A program made the position numbers and the translations under genes. Shown here piece after piece: positions 1-7,812 of a stretch of 24,920 bases of DNA. The notes under the pieces were generated by a model. It was not told where the DNA came from. It worked only from the letters and a program-made list of their open reading frames with translations, and did not search any database. Source of the DNA: a virus; IMG/VR virus record IMGVR_UViG_3300044301_004528, positions 1 through 24,920 of that record. One strand, 5' to 3'. The first letter of the stretch is position 1; each line of letters opens with the position of its first letter.

Positions 1-321
1 GACGTTTGGGATCGTGGACTAAATGAAAAAGTTCTTCTAGTCGTTACCGGTGAGTTTGGCAGAACCAAAATCAACGCCAACGCTGGACGCGACCATTGGC
101 CTGCAATCACACCCATGATGATGGCTGGCGGAAAATATCAGTCTGGAAGAACCATAGGGAAAGCTAACAGATCATATGAGCCAACGGAAAATCCTGTTGG
201 CCCACTAGACTTACAAGCCACCCTGTTTGATCACTTTGGAATTGGACATGACGTTCAGAGGGTTGATATGGGTGGTCGTCCTAGATACTTATTAGAAGGA
301 GAAGCTAAAGTAATTTTATAG
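1..321 (+). CDS. DUF1501 family protein, C-terminal fragment (copy 1)
   Basis: The reading frame is open from the first base to TAG at 319-321, giving 106 residues with the N-terminus outside the window. GEFGRT (fragment residues 17-22) and GRDHWP (29-34) match the corresponding motifs in the two complete DUF1501 genes downstream, and the end (GGRPRYLLEG) matches the GRPQYLL end of copy 2. DUF1501 proteins belong to the alkaline phosphatase-like structural group and are usually exported; their substrates are not established. The Asp-His pair in GRDHW is a candidate metal ligand (inference). Copy 2 follows after 42 bases, so the genes are probably cotranscribed. Family assignment is firm; the activity is unknown. 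Confidence 0.85.
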   Translation, partial: DVWDRGLNEKVLLVVTGEFGRTKINANAGRDHWPAITPMMMAGGKYQSGRTIGKANRSYEPTENPVGPLDLQATLFDHFGIGHDVQRVDMGGRPRYLLEGEAKVIL

Positions 322-340
322 TAAAGAAGCCCCAATACTA

Positions 341-348
341 AAGGAGGT
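341..348 (+). promoter_or_regulatory. Strong Shine-Dalgarno sequence with long spacing
   Basis: AAGGAGGT is a near-perfect anti-16S complement, but it lies 15 bases before the ATG at 364, longer than the usual 5-9. No closer usable start exists in that frame, because TAA at 352-354 closes it. It therefore most likely serves the 364 start with relaxed spacing. Confidence 0.5.
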
Positions 349-363
349 TAATAAGATTTTAAA

Positions 364-1647
364 ATGTTAAATTTATCACGTAGAAGTTTTTTATCGGTTG
401 GAGGCTTAGGTCTACTTTCGATGCCGCAGGTTCTGTATGCTCAAGAACAAGGTGGTACATCTCATAAGGCAGTAATTAATATATTTTTGGGTGGTGGCCC
501 CCCGCATCAAGATATGTGGGATATAAAAACAGAAGCACCTTCGGAAATTCGTGGGCCATTTAAGCCGATCCCGACCAATGTGGCGGGTGTATACATCGGT
601 GAGTGTTTTCCACAGATCGCTTCTATGTTTGATAAGTTTACAGCAATTCGTTCTGTAGTAGGTTCAGATGGCTCGCATGATGGCCACCAATGCGTTACGG
701 GATGGAGCCGTAAGGATATGGTTTCAGGCAGTAGCTATCCTGCTATCGGGGCGTGTGCTTCTAAAATCTTGGGTTCAGTCGATCCTGCCGTACCAGTTGC
801 GGTAGGGTTGGCAGAGCCTACTCAACATTCCCCTTGGTCGGAAGCCGGAGGTGCTGGATATTTAGGAGATACCCATAAACCTTTTAAGCCCAATGGCGAA
901 ATGATGAAGGATCTTAAACTAAACATGCAGGTCGAAAGATTCAAAAATAGAAAAGATCTGCTCAATGGGTTTGCAGAATTAAACAAGACTATTGACAAAG
1001 CTGTTGATGTAGACACTTTTACTGAAGAGGCTTTTGGTGTTTTAACCTCAAGCTCTTTAGTTGACGCTTTGGACTTGTCAAAGGAAGATCCAAAGATCAA
1101 GGAAATGTACGGAGACGGTAAACCGTTTAAGTTCCAGTATGACGGGGCACCTACTGTAAACGAACATGTATTAATGGCTAGAAGACTTGTTGAAGCTGGA
1201 GCTAGGTCTGTTACTCTTTCTTACGGTCGATGGGATAGTCATGGCTCTAATTTTGATCTAGTTAGGGATCACGGGGTAAAATTGGATCAGTGCGTATCCG
1301 CACTCGTTCGAGACCTCGATCAGCGTGGTATGTTAGACGATACACTTGTTGTAGTATGGGGAGAGTTTGGTAGAACACCCAAGATCAACCCAAAGGGCGG
1401 TCGTGATCACTGGCCTCAAGTTTCTTGTGCTTTACTCGCAGGAGGAGGCTTCAATCATGGGCAGACCATTGGAGAAACCAATAGGCTTGGTGAGGTTCCA
1501 GAAACTAGACCCGTACATATTCAAGAAATTTGTGCAACGATGTACAGAGGGCTGGGTATTGACACTATGTCAACCACTTTATTAGATAGAACCGGAAGAC
1601 CTCAATATCTTTTAGACCACAGAGAACCACTTAAGGAGTTAATATAA
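364..1647 (+). CDS. DUF1501 family protein with Tat signal (copy 2)
   Basis: A complete 427-residue protein. The N-terminus carries a twin-arginine motif (SRRSFL, residues 5-10), a hydrophobic stretch and a likely cleavage after LYA near residue 26, so export in folded form by the host Tat system is predicted. Family motifs are GGGPPHQDMWD (43-53), GRWDSHG (288-294), GEFGRTP (333-339) and GRDHWP (346-351). The conserved Asp/His residues (H48, D50, D53, D291, H293, D348, H349) are plausible metal ligands for an alkaline phosphatase-like fold; that role is inferred. No sulfatase CxPSR signature is visible, so I do not call it a sulfatase. The stop overlaps the next ATG as TAATG. Family is secure, substrate unknown. 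Confidence 0.9.
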   Translation: MLNLSRRSFLSVGGLGLLSMPQVLYAQEQGGTSHKAVINIFLGGGPPHQDMWDIKTEAPSEIRGPFKPIPTNVAGVYIGECFPQIASMFDKFTAIRSVVGSDGSHDGHQCVTGWSRKDMVSGSSYPAIGACASKILGSVDPAVPVAVGLAEPTQHSPWSEAGGAGYLGDTHKPFKPNGEMMKDLKLNMQVERFKNRKDLLNGFAELNKTIDKAVDVDTFTEEAFGVLTSSSLVDALDLSKEDPKIKEMYGDGKPFKFQYDGAPTVNEHVLMARRLVEAGARSVTLSYGRWDSHGSNFDLVRDHGVKLDQCVSALVRDLDQRGMLDDTLVVVWGEFGRTPKINPKGGRDHWPQVSCALLAGGGFNHGQTIGETNRLGEVPETRPVHIQEICATMYRGLGIDTMSTTLLDRTGRPQYLLDHREPLKELI

Positions 1648-2132
1648 TGAAATATTTAGCATCACTACTATGTTTACTATTTGTGCCACTCTCTGTAAAC
1701 GCGGAACAGCCTGAACGCAAGGTTATTAAGCCTCCAACTACCGCGAGGCCGCAATCTTCCCAACAGCGAAGGGTCGTTACACCTCCAACTACTGCGAGGC
1801 CGCCAACCACCGCGAAGCCACAATTACCTCAAGGCTTTGGAAGACCCATACAAAGACCTGCGGGGTTTGGAAAACAAGAGTGGCAAAAACCTCAGCAGCA
1901 ACAGCAACAGGTCAGACCTAGCCACAACTATAGACATGGAAGTATAATAATTGGTAGACCATATGTTCACCCATTTAATTATCCTTCCGTAGAGACTAGG
2001 TTTCACCCAATACATGGCTTCTATAGGGTATACCACCCCCCAGTCTACGGCCCTCCTGTTATTGTTCAGCCACAACCAATGCCAGTTTATCCGGCACCAT
2101 TTCATGGGTTTTTCTTTCAATTTAGATTTTAA
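1647..2132 (+). CDS. Secreted proline-rich protein
   Basis: A 161-residue protein with a clear Sec-type signal peptide (MKYLASLLCLLFVPLSVNA, cleavage likely after residue 19). The mature part begins with three tandem PPTTARP-like repeats (residues 29-35, 46-52, 52-58), then a Gln run (84-89) and a Pro/Tyr/His/Phe-rich C-terminal half ending FHGFFFQFRF. There is no enzymatic motif. It resembles low-complexity exported or envelope-associated proteins. It is coupled by TAATG to the DUF1501 gene upstream and followed after 21 bases by the next DUF1501 gene, so it could be a linker or partner of those exported proteins (inference). I do not recognise a family. Confidence 0.8.
   Translation: MKYLASLLCLLFVPLSVNAEQPERKVIKPPTTARPQSSQQRRVVTPPTTARPPTTAKPQLPQGFGRPIQRPAGFGKQEWQKPQQQQQQVRPSHNYRHGSIIIGRPYVHPFNYPSVETRFHPIHGFYRVYHPPVYGPPVIVQPQPMPVYPAPFHGFFFQFRF
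1731..1820 (+). repeat. Tandem PPTTARP-coding repeats
   Basis: Three near-identical units inside the proline-rich gene encode PPTTARP, PPTTARP and PPTTAKP. The first two DNA copies (about 1731-1752 and 1782-1803) are nearly identical over 22 bases, and the third is contiguous with the second. The repeats keep the reading frame, so copy number may vary among relatives. Confidence 0.7.
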
Positions 2133-2153
2133 TCATTATCAGGAGTTGGACAA

Positions 2154-3371
2154 ATGAAAAGACGGGAATTTTTATCATCATTGGCTGGAGTTGCCGCATT
2201 AACAGGCACACTAAAAGCTAACCAGCAAGAGCTAAAGAAAAATGGTAAATCTGCCATCCTCCTTTGGATGGGTGGAGGCCCGTCAACTATGGATATATGG
2301 GACTTGAAACCAGACGCACCAACCGGAGGCCCGTTCAAACCTATTGCCACAACCGGCGATGTACAGATTTGTGAACACATGCCGTTGATGGCAAAGCAAA
2401 TGCACAACATGGCCATTGTGCGAAGCATGAGTACCCGTGAGGCAGATCACATGCGTGGGCGATATTATATGCATACTGGCTATGTTCCCAACCCAAGCAT
2501 GGTTCACCCCAGCTATGGATCAGTTATTTCCAAGCAGCTAGAAAAGCCAGATCTATTGATTCCACAATTTGTTTCCGTCAATGGTGGAAGTATGGGTGCT
2601 GGTTTTTTAGGCGCTCAGTATGATCCATTTGCCGTTAATAGTAATGGGCAGATTAGAAATCTAAACATGAAGATAGATCAAAGATTCTATCAAAGGGCGC
2701 AAGTCCTTGACATGATAGAGACTAACTTTATAAATAACAATAGGGGGTCTTTAGCCAAGGAACATCAAAAGGTATTAAGAAAAACCTTCAACGTCTTGAC
2801 CAGCAAGGAAATGGATGCAATGAAGGTAGATAAAGAGCCAGAAAACGTAAAAGAAAGATATGGAGACAACAACTTCGGCAAGGGTTGTTTAATGGCCAGA
2901 AGGCTTGTTGAGGTTGGGATACCGTTCATCGAGGTTGGACTGGGCGGCTGGGATAATCATCAGAATATCTTTCCAACATTAAGAGATACCAAACTACCTA
3001 TGCTCGATCAAGGAATGAGTGCATTGGTAGAAGACCTAGAACAGAGGGGTCTTCTTGATGACACGGTGGTTATATGGATGGGTGAATTTAGCAGAACCCC
3101 TCGCATTAACCAAAACGCTGGCCGTGACCATTGGGCACGAAGCTGGAGCGTCGTCGTTGGTGGTGGTGGCATGAAAGGTGGTATTGCCGTTGGCGAGACC
3201 AATTCAGACGGCACTCGTGTTGAAAGCGAACCATATACTTCTCAGGATATCATGGCTTCTGTCTGCAAGGCTCTTGGTATCTCACTACAGACAACGTTCT
3301 CAAGCAATAGCGGACGACCAATGAAAATAGCTAATTCAGGAAAGGTAATAAAGGAGTTATTCGTATCATGA
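2154..3371 (+). CDS. DUF1501 family protein with Tat signal (copy 3)
   Basis: A complete 405-residue protein. The twin-arginine motif is KRREFL (residues 2-7), followed by a hydrophobic segment ending LKA near 22, again predicting Tat export. Family motifs are GGGPSTMDIWD (40-50), GGWDNH (264-269), GEFSRTP (310-316) and GRDHWA (323-328). Relative to copy 2, HQD is replaced by TMD in the first motif and GEFGRT becomes GEFSRT. The copies are clearly divergent paralogues rather than a recent duplication. An AGGAG sequence at about 2140 precedes the start. The stop overlaps the next gene as ATGA. Family is secure, substrate unknown. Confidence 0.9.
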   Translation: MKRREFLSSLAGVAALTGTLKANQQELKKNGKSAILLWMGGGPSTMDIWDLKPDAPTGGPFKPIATTGDVQICEHMPLMAKQMHNMAIVRSMSTREADHMRGRYYMHTGYVPNPSMVHPSYGSVISKQLEKPDLLIPQFVSVNGGSMGAGFLGAQYDPFAVNSNGQIRNLNMKIDQRFYQRAQVLDMIETNFINNNRGSLAKEHQKVLRKTFNVLTSKEMDAMKVDKEPENVKERYGDNNFGKGCLMARRLVEVGIPFIEVGLGGWDNHQNIFPTLRDTKLPMLDQGMSALVEDLEQRGLLDDTVVIWMGEFSRTPRINQNAGRDHWARSWSVVVGGGGMKGGIAVGETNSDGTRVESEPYTSQDIMASVCKALGISLQTTFSSNSGRPMKIANSGKVIKELFVS

Positions 3372-3538
3372 AAAAAGAAGCGACAATGTTATTGAAAGCA
3401 TATCAAAGTAAGGACTGGACGATTGTAGCAAAAGCCTATGAGTCTATGACTGGAAAAGCAATGCCTGTCCCTGTTAAGTTCACCATAGACTACGACTGGA
3501 GAGAATCCGACAACAACAAAGCAGTAAAAGAAGGTTGA
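3368..3538 (+). CDS. Small hypothetical protein, 56 aa
   Basis: An ATG at 3368 overlaps the TGA of the DUF1501 gene (ATGA), the hallmark of translational coupling in this window. The 56-residue product ends at TGA 3536-3538, four bases before the next ATG, and so fills the only gap here. It is charged, with a short segment around KAYQSKDWTIVAKAY, and has no signal peptide or membrane segment. AAGGAG at 3351-3356 provides a ribosome binding site. I recognise no family. Support is positional: perfect tiling, start overlap and same strand. Confidence 0.6.
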   Translation: MKKEATMLLKAYQSKDWTIVAKAYESMTGKAMPVPVKFTIDYDWRESDNNKAVKEG

Positions 3539-3542
3539 TACT

Positions 3543-3821
3543 ATGAAGTTTTTTAAATGCGCTGTATATGTACTTTTTTTTCTATCTATTATAAATTTAG
3601 CGAGCACTCTATACCTGTATAACGATATAATAAAGAGACAACAGGTGGAGTTACCACTCGATCTGATAGAGATGCCAGAGCATCAAAGAACAAGAGAAAG
3701 TCAAATACTTCAAAGCATACTAATGCTTCACCATCAAGCAGGAATCCATAAACCCGGAAGTCAACCATTTTGTCCAATGTGTCAACAGGCTAGACCATCC
3801 GTAGTTTCAAACTTTCAATGA
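3543..3821 (+). CDS. Membrane-anchored small protein with CxxC
   Basis: A 92-residue protein. Residues 5-26 form one hydrophobic segment (CAVYVLFFLSIINLASTLYLY), an uncleaved anchor or signal. The rest is hydrophilic, with a C-terminal CPMC (Cys77, Cys80) and two adjacent His at 63-64. The CxxC could be redox-active or bind a metal, but one pair alone is weak evidence. The stop overlaps the next gene as ATGA. No family recognised. Confidence 0.65.
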   Translation: MKFFKCAVYVLFFLSIINLASTLYLYNDIIKRQQVELPLDLIEMPEHQRTRESQILQSILMLHHQAGIHKPGSQPFCPMCQQARPSVVSNFQ

Positions 3822-4705
3822 TAAAAAATCTTACAATACGAGGAAAGACAGACGGCTTTGGGTGTCAACTCAACGCCGTCTTTTCTGGCATAGCTTTCTG
3901 TGAACACGATCCTAACCACGTATATGTTCATACACCCTTCTATAGTGTTTCACATGGTTGGGGATGGAAAAAAGACGAAGAGGAATCGTCTTGGAAAAAA
4001 AGAACAAGCGAACTCAATGAATTTATAGGAATACCTGATGGCAGGAGCCCCGAAGTAACGATTGACGGAACCGTCAAGGGATGCAAAGCCGTTTTCAACG
4101 ACCGAAGACCTAGCAACTGGTACGACCAAAAAACGCTAAAAAAATTACGTAACTGGTACTGGTCTACACCCAAGCCGCCCCCATGCGAACAAGATATTGT
4201 TATACATATAAGAAGAGGGGACGTAAGACCAGATCGAGATTCATACAGAAGAAAAAGATACAGGCAATCCAAAAATGAATTTTATAACAAAAGGATGCCA
4301 GAGATATTACAACAATACCCCAGCCACTATACCATAGCAATCCATAGCGAAATACCCGAGGGGGGCTCTTCAAGTGAATTTGATGGAATTACTGATAATT
4401 GGCCAGCTCAATTAAAAAACAGGGTTACTTGGAAGCTGGCAAAAGACTACGTAGCTCACCAAAAATATAATTTAAAAGTGGCATTTCATGAGATGGTTAC
4501 AGCTAAAGTATTAATACAAAGTAACAGCGGATTTTCTTACACGGCTGCCATTTTAAACGAAAATGAAACATGGTTTAAGTCGGGAGCGTGGATCAAGGGG
4601 CAAAGATACCCACTTGATCATTGGCGACTTATAGAAACTTCTGCTGATTCCAACCGAAACGGTAAGACATACGGAGAAATATTTTGGCCGGATTATCAAA
4701 AATGA
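3818..4705 (+). CDS. Fucosyltransferase-like glycosyltransferase
   Basis: A 295-residue protein. An N-terminal TDGFGCQLNAVFSGIAF segment (11-27) and a central VIHIRRGDV (128-136) match the donor-binding pattern HxRRGD of alpha-1,2 and alpha-1,6 fucosyltransferases (GT11, GT23/NodZ type, GT-B fold). Further along are HSE (176-178) and SNSGFSYTAAILN (235-247), the usual C-terminal nucleotide-sugar region in these enzymes. The likely donor is GDP-fucose, by family analogy only. No signal peptide is present, so it is probably cytosolic. It begins a run of three glycosyltransferase-like genes joined by short overlaps. Confidence 0.75.
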   Translation: MIKNLTIRGKTDGFGCQLNAVFSGIAFCEHDPNHVYVHTPFYSVSHGWGWKKDEEESSWKKRTSELNEFIGIPDGRSPEVTIDGTVKGCKAVFNDRRPSNWYDQKTLKKLRNWYWSTPKPPPCEQDIVIHIRRGDVRPDRDSYRRKRYRQSKNEFYNKRMPEILQQYPSHYTIAIHSEIPEGGSSSEFDGITDNWPAQLKNRVTWKLAKDYVAHQKYNLKVAFHEMVTAKVLIQSNSGFSYTAAILNENETWFKSGAWIKGQRYPLDHWRLIETSADSNRNGKTYGEIFWPDYQK

Positions 4706-5433
4706 AAAAAGTATTTATCACCTTTGGGGCTCGCGGAGTAAATTTTCACAACGCCTCTAGAAGACTAGCCTGTCAAGCAGAAGACATCAAAGTGTTTGAT
4801 GAGATATATGCTTACAATGGTGATGAGTTAATGGCTGATCCGCTTTTTTGGCCCAGACATCACTATTTCATGCGCAAAACACGCAGAGGTCATGGGTGTT
4901 ACCTGTGGAAGCCATACATAATAATGAGACATCTGCACTCGCTAAAAGAAGGGGACATATTACTTTATTCCGATGCTGGCTGTGAGATACATCCTGACGC
5001 AGGAGAAAAAATGACGGAGATGTTTGCTGTTGCGAGTGAGTGTAAAAAAATACTAGGATCTGTAACAACACCGGAATGCAAATATAGCAAGATGGATTTA
5101 CTATTAGCATTAGACGCCAACAAGCCAGAATATATGGGCGCACAGTGGGCGAGTGGCGTAAATATGTTTGTCAAAACCCCAGCAATTATGGATTTAGTTG
5201 AGACTTGGTATGAGATAGGATGTGACTATCATATGATTGACGATACCCCCAGCGTGGCCGAAAATCTTCCCACTTTTAAGGCTCATAGGCACGATCAATC
5301 TATCTTTAGTCTTCTGGTTAAAACAAGAAATTTAATCAACGAAGATATTAATCTGAGAAAATCCAGAGTGGTTATAAGCTATAGAAATAAAAGTGGTAGA
5401 AGTAAAATAACTGGAAAAAACTACTTATGGTAA
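4702..5433 (+). CDS. GT-A-like glycosyltransferase, WKPYII/DAG family
   Basis: A 243-residue protein starting at ATG 4702, which overlaps the TGA of the preceding gene. A TTG 18 bases upstream is possible but less likely. HGCYLWKPYII (64-74), GDILLYSDAGCEI (84-96) and HRHDQSIFSLL (195-205) are signatures of a bacterial and viral family of nucleotide-diphospho-sugar transferase-like proteins found in capsule and O-antigen loci. The acidic residue in YSDAG stands where GT-A enzymes have their DxD metal site. Sugar and acceptor cannot be read from sequence. It shares a 7-base overlap with the next gene. Confidence 0.7.
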   Translation: MKKVFITFGARGVNFHNASRRLACQAEDIKVFDEIYAYNGDELMADPLFWPRHHYFMRKTRRGHGCYLWKPYIIMRHLHSLKEGDILLYSDAGCEIHPDAGEKMTEMFAVASECKKILGSVTTPECKYSKMDLLLALDANKPEYMGAQWASGVNMFVKTPAIMDLVETWYEIGCDYHMIDDTPSVAENLPTFKAHRHDQSIFSLLVKTRNLINEDINLRKSRVVISYRNKSGRSKITGKNYLW

Positions 5434-6482
5434 ACTTAATTGCTCCCATAAACAACTTAGGATATGGGGTGGCTGGATATAATATTTTTAAAAGCTTATT
5501 TGCGTTAGATCGCACCACCTCCCTGTATCCTATTTCAACACCAGAGTTCTTTGACGCAGCTATACAATCCGGATTGGATAATAGGTGTGACCAAACAGTT
5601 AAGCCATGCGTGAAGATATGGCACCAAAATGATTTGTTTCAATTTGTAGGACATGGGGAGCATATAGGTTTTCCTATATTTGAGTTAACTGAATTTAACG
5701 AAGAGGAAAAACTGAGCCTCAACCATTGTGATAAAATTTATGTTTGTTCCGACTGGGCAAAACAAATAGTATTAGATCAGATGGCTGGGTCTTTCTGCGA
5801 GAATCGTATCCATGTAGTTCCTCTAGGTGTTGACGCAGAGCTTTTCCAACCCGCCCTATCTAGCAGAACGCCTACAGTTTTCCTGAATTGTGGAAAGTGG
5901 GAAAAAAGAAAAGGTCACGATGTTTTACTAGAATGCTTCAATTCTGCATTTACCCAAGATGACGACGTTGAACTATGGATGATGTGTGATAACCCCTTCA
6001 TAGGTCAAAATAATCAAGGTTGGCAAAATCTATACAAGTCATCTCCTCTCGGAGATAAAATTAGAATAATTCCTAGACAACAAACGCACCAAGATGTGTA
6101 TAACATAATGAAGCAAGCCGACTGCGGGGTCTTCCCATCTAGAGCAGAAGGTTGGAATCTAGAGCTTCTTGAAATGATGGCATGTGGAAAGCAAGTCATA
6201 GCTACAAATTATTCAGCGCATACAGAATTCTGCGATAACAAAAACACACTTCTAGTGGATGTTGAAAAGTTAGAAACGGCTCATGATGGCGTTTTCTTCA
6301 ATGGTTCTTGCGGGCGATGGGCAAGCATAGAACAAAAACAGAAAGATCAAATAGTGTCTCACATGCGAACGGTTTACACTAACAAAAAACATAACTCCCT
6401 ATGCTTAAATGAAGAAGGTGTAAAAACCGCACTTCGTTTTTCATGGGACAACTCCGCGAGAGAGGTCATTAATGGACTTTAG
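5427..6482 (+). CDS. Glycosyltransferase family 4 (GT-B)
   Basis: A 351-residue protein. The N-terminal domain has a Gly-rich loop (NNLGYGVAGYN, 9-19) and a VPLGVD segment (131-136). The C-terminal donor domain opens with CGKWEKRKGHDVLL (155-168) and has the E-x7-E motif of retaining GT4 enzymes (E241 in SRAEGWN, E249 in LLEMMACG). It should transfer a hexose-type residue from a nucleotide sugar; the sugar is unknown. The length is typical of the family. The stop lies inside the start of the peptidase gene (11-base overlap), so the glycosyltransferases and the peptidase are one transcript. Confidence 0.85.
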   Translation: MVNLIAPINNLGYGVAGYNIFKSLFALDRTTSLYPISTPEFFDAAIQSGLDNRCDQTVKPCVKIWHQNDLFQFVGHGEHIGFPIFELTEFNEEEKLSLNHCDKIYVCSDWAKQIVLDQMAGSFCENRIHVVPLGVDAELFQPALSSRTPTVFLNCGKWEKRKGHDVLLECFNSAFTQDDDVELWMMCDNPFIGQNNQGWQNLYKSSPLGDKIRIIPRQQTHQDVYNIMKQADCGVFPSRAEGWNLELLEMMACGKQVIATNYSAHTEFCDNKNTLLVDVEKLETAHDGVFFNGSCGRWASIEQKQKDQIVSHMRTVYTNKKHNSLCLNEEGVKTALRFSWDNSAREVINGL

Positions 6483-7392
6483 CACACCACGCAATATCCT
6501 GAATCTTTATAGACAGGGATTTGTTGGCAGTATTTGCGATCCGGAAGATACTGCAAAATTAATGGGCGAGCTTCCAATGCCTGTATTTGGTGCAGCCGCT
6601 TATAGTCTTTATGGAGATGGAGAGGGTAAAAAGTCTTTGCCGTTTAAGTCTCTACTGAAATTTGACCCAAGCTTTGGGCCATATGAAAGACAAACCACAG
6701 GAGACTGCGTCTCTCACTCAACAAGAAATGCTGTAGATATTACCAGAGCTGTTGAGATAGACGTAAAGGGAGACAGGGAATCGTTTGAGGCTCGTGGAGC
6801 CACCGAAGCTATATATCAATCGAGGGGTCACATGGGGCAGGGGATGACATGCTCTGGTGCCGCTAGATATGTGCATCAAACGGGAGGTATACTCATAAGA
6901 AAAGACTACGGAGACATCGACTTATCAACATACAACTCCTCACTAGGTGCAAAAAAGAGAATACCTAAAAATGTCTATACCACAGAAGCCAAAAAACACC
7001 AAGTCAGAACAATATCTAACATCAGAACGGTCGAAGAAGCTAGAGACGCTATCGCTAATGGCTACGCTATGTCTGTATGTTCTGGGTATGGGTTTAGTAG
7101 TCGTAGGGATGGTAATGGCATTGCCAAACGCTCTAGTGGCTGGAACCATGCTATGGCTTGGATCGCTTGTGACGATAGTAGGGAAATATACAACGAAACA
7201 TTATTCTTAATTCAAAACTCGTGGGGCGTCTGGAACTCTGGGCCAAAAAGATTAGATCAACCTGATGGCAGTTTTTGGATCAGAGAAAAAGATGCTCGCG
7301 GAATGCTTTCCAGCGGTTCGGCTTGGGTCTTCAGCGACGTAGATGGTTTTCCCGCCAGAAAAATAGACTGGACAATAGACGAGGTTTTTTAA
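6472..7392 (+). CDS. Papain-like (C1) cysteine peptidase
   Basis: A 306-residue protein with the Cys-His-Asn arrangement of C1 peptidases: Cys79 in QTTGDCVSHS, His226 in GWNHAMAW, and Asn249 in LIQNSWG. The NSWG motif and the hydrophobic stretch after the His are typical of C1. The Cys box lacks the classical CGSCW, resembling divergent phage and bacterial members. No signal peptide or propeptide is obvious. It may cleave virion, host or envelope proteins or peptidoglycan peptides. The following genes encode small membrane proteins including a holin-like one, which is compatible with a lysis role (inference). Two bases separate it from the next gene. Confidence 0.8.
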   Translation: MDFSTPRNILNLYRQGFVGSICDPEDTAKLMGELPMPVFGAAAYSLYGDGEGKKSLPFKSLLKFDPSFGPYERQTTGDCVSHSTRNAVDITRAVEIDVKGDRESFEARGATEAIYQSRGHMGQGMTCSGAARYVHQTGGILIRKDYGDIDLSTYNSSLGAKKRIPKNVYTTEAKKHQVRTISNIRTVEEARDAIANGYAMSVCSGYGFSSRRDGNGIAKRSSGWNHAMAWIACDDSREIYNETLFLIQNSWGVWNSGPKRLDQPDGSFWIREKDARGMLSSGSAWVFSDVDGFPARKIDWTIDEVF

Positions 7393-7393
7393 T

Positions 7394-7774
7394 ATGAACA
7401 CAAAAAATACAACTACGATTGCTGGCAGATCGCTAATTGCCGGAGTAGCTTGCGTCTTACTGGGAATTTTATTTTCAGTAAAATCTGAAGTAAGCTCAAG
7501 AAATAGTTTGACAAATGACGAAACAAACACTATAATAAATAAGATAGACGAAGCCTTTGATTTGGCTGAACAAGAGGTTCTAAAGATAGAGCCAATACCA
7601 GACGACGAGCCAAGCAAACCCGATCCAGACGTAAATAAATGTGTATGTAAGGGTACGGGTGTAATAACTCATGGAGACGGACACACTACAGACTGCCCAT
7701 ACCACAAAAGGGAAGTCGCAAGTAAAAACATGGAATGTATAAGACCGAGAAGGATTTTTAATTTTTTTAGATAG
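7394..7774 (+). CDS. Membrane-anchored protein with CxCxGxG zinc-type motif
   Basis: A 126-residue protein with one hydrophobic segment (residues 9-27, IAGRSLIAGVACVLLGILF), an acidic linker rich in Pro/Asp (about 68-79), and a Cys/His cluster: CVCKGTGVITHGDGHTTDCPYH. The CxCxGxG pattern followed by CPxH resembles one half of a DnaJ-type zinc site. It is probably a small membrane protein with a metal-binding tail. No family is recognised. It follows the peptidase by two bases and precedes further membrane proteins. Confidence 0.65.
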   Translation: MNTKNTTTIAGRSLIAGVACVLLGILFSVKSEVSSRNSLTNDETNTIINKIDEAFDLAEQEVLKIEPIPDDEPSKPDPDVNKCVCKGTGVITHGDGHTTDCPYHKREVASKNMECIRPRRIFNFFR

Positions 7775-7812
7775 GGCAACTGGTGCCTAAATTTTTTATG
7801 GGAGATACCAAA

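Noticed and set aside
822-1100. - strand reading frames across the window (for example 822-1100, 3940-4272, 7252-7617, 19528-20031)
   Set aside because: They lie wholly or mostly inside well-supported + strand genes, have no ribosome binding sites that tile with neighbours, and give low-complexity Ser/Leu-rich products typical of antisense shadows.
364-3371. Calling the DUF1501 genes sulfatases or alkaline phosphatases
   Set aside because: Neither a CxPSR sulfatase signature nor a DSA nucleophile motif is present; only the wider fold relation is supported.
3372-3540. A boundary between bacterial chromosome and phage at the end of the DUF1501 block
   Set aside because: Considered because DUF1501 is a bacterial family. 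The next small gene overlaps the DUF1501 stop, the following genes tile without a gap, and no integrase, attachment-site repeat or tRNA is seen.
6947-7210. 87-residue + strand frame with a hydrophobic segment
   Set aside because: It lies entirely within the peptidase gene, whose catalytic His226 is encoded in this stretch, and has no independent start signal.
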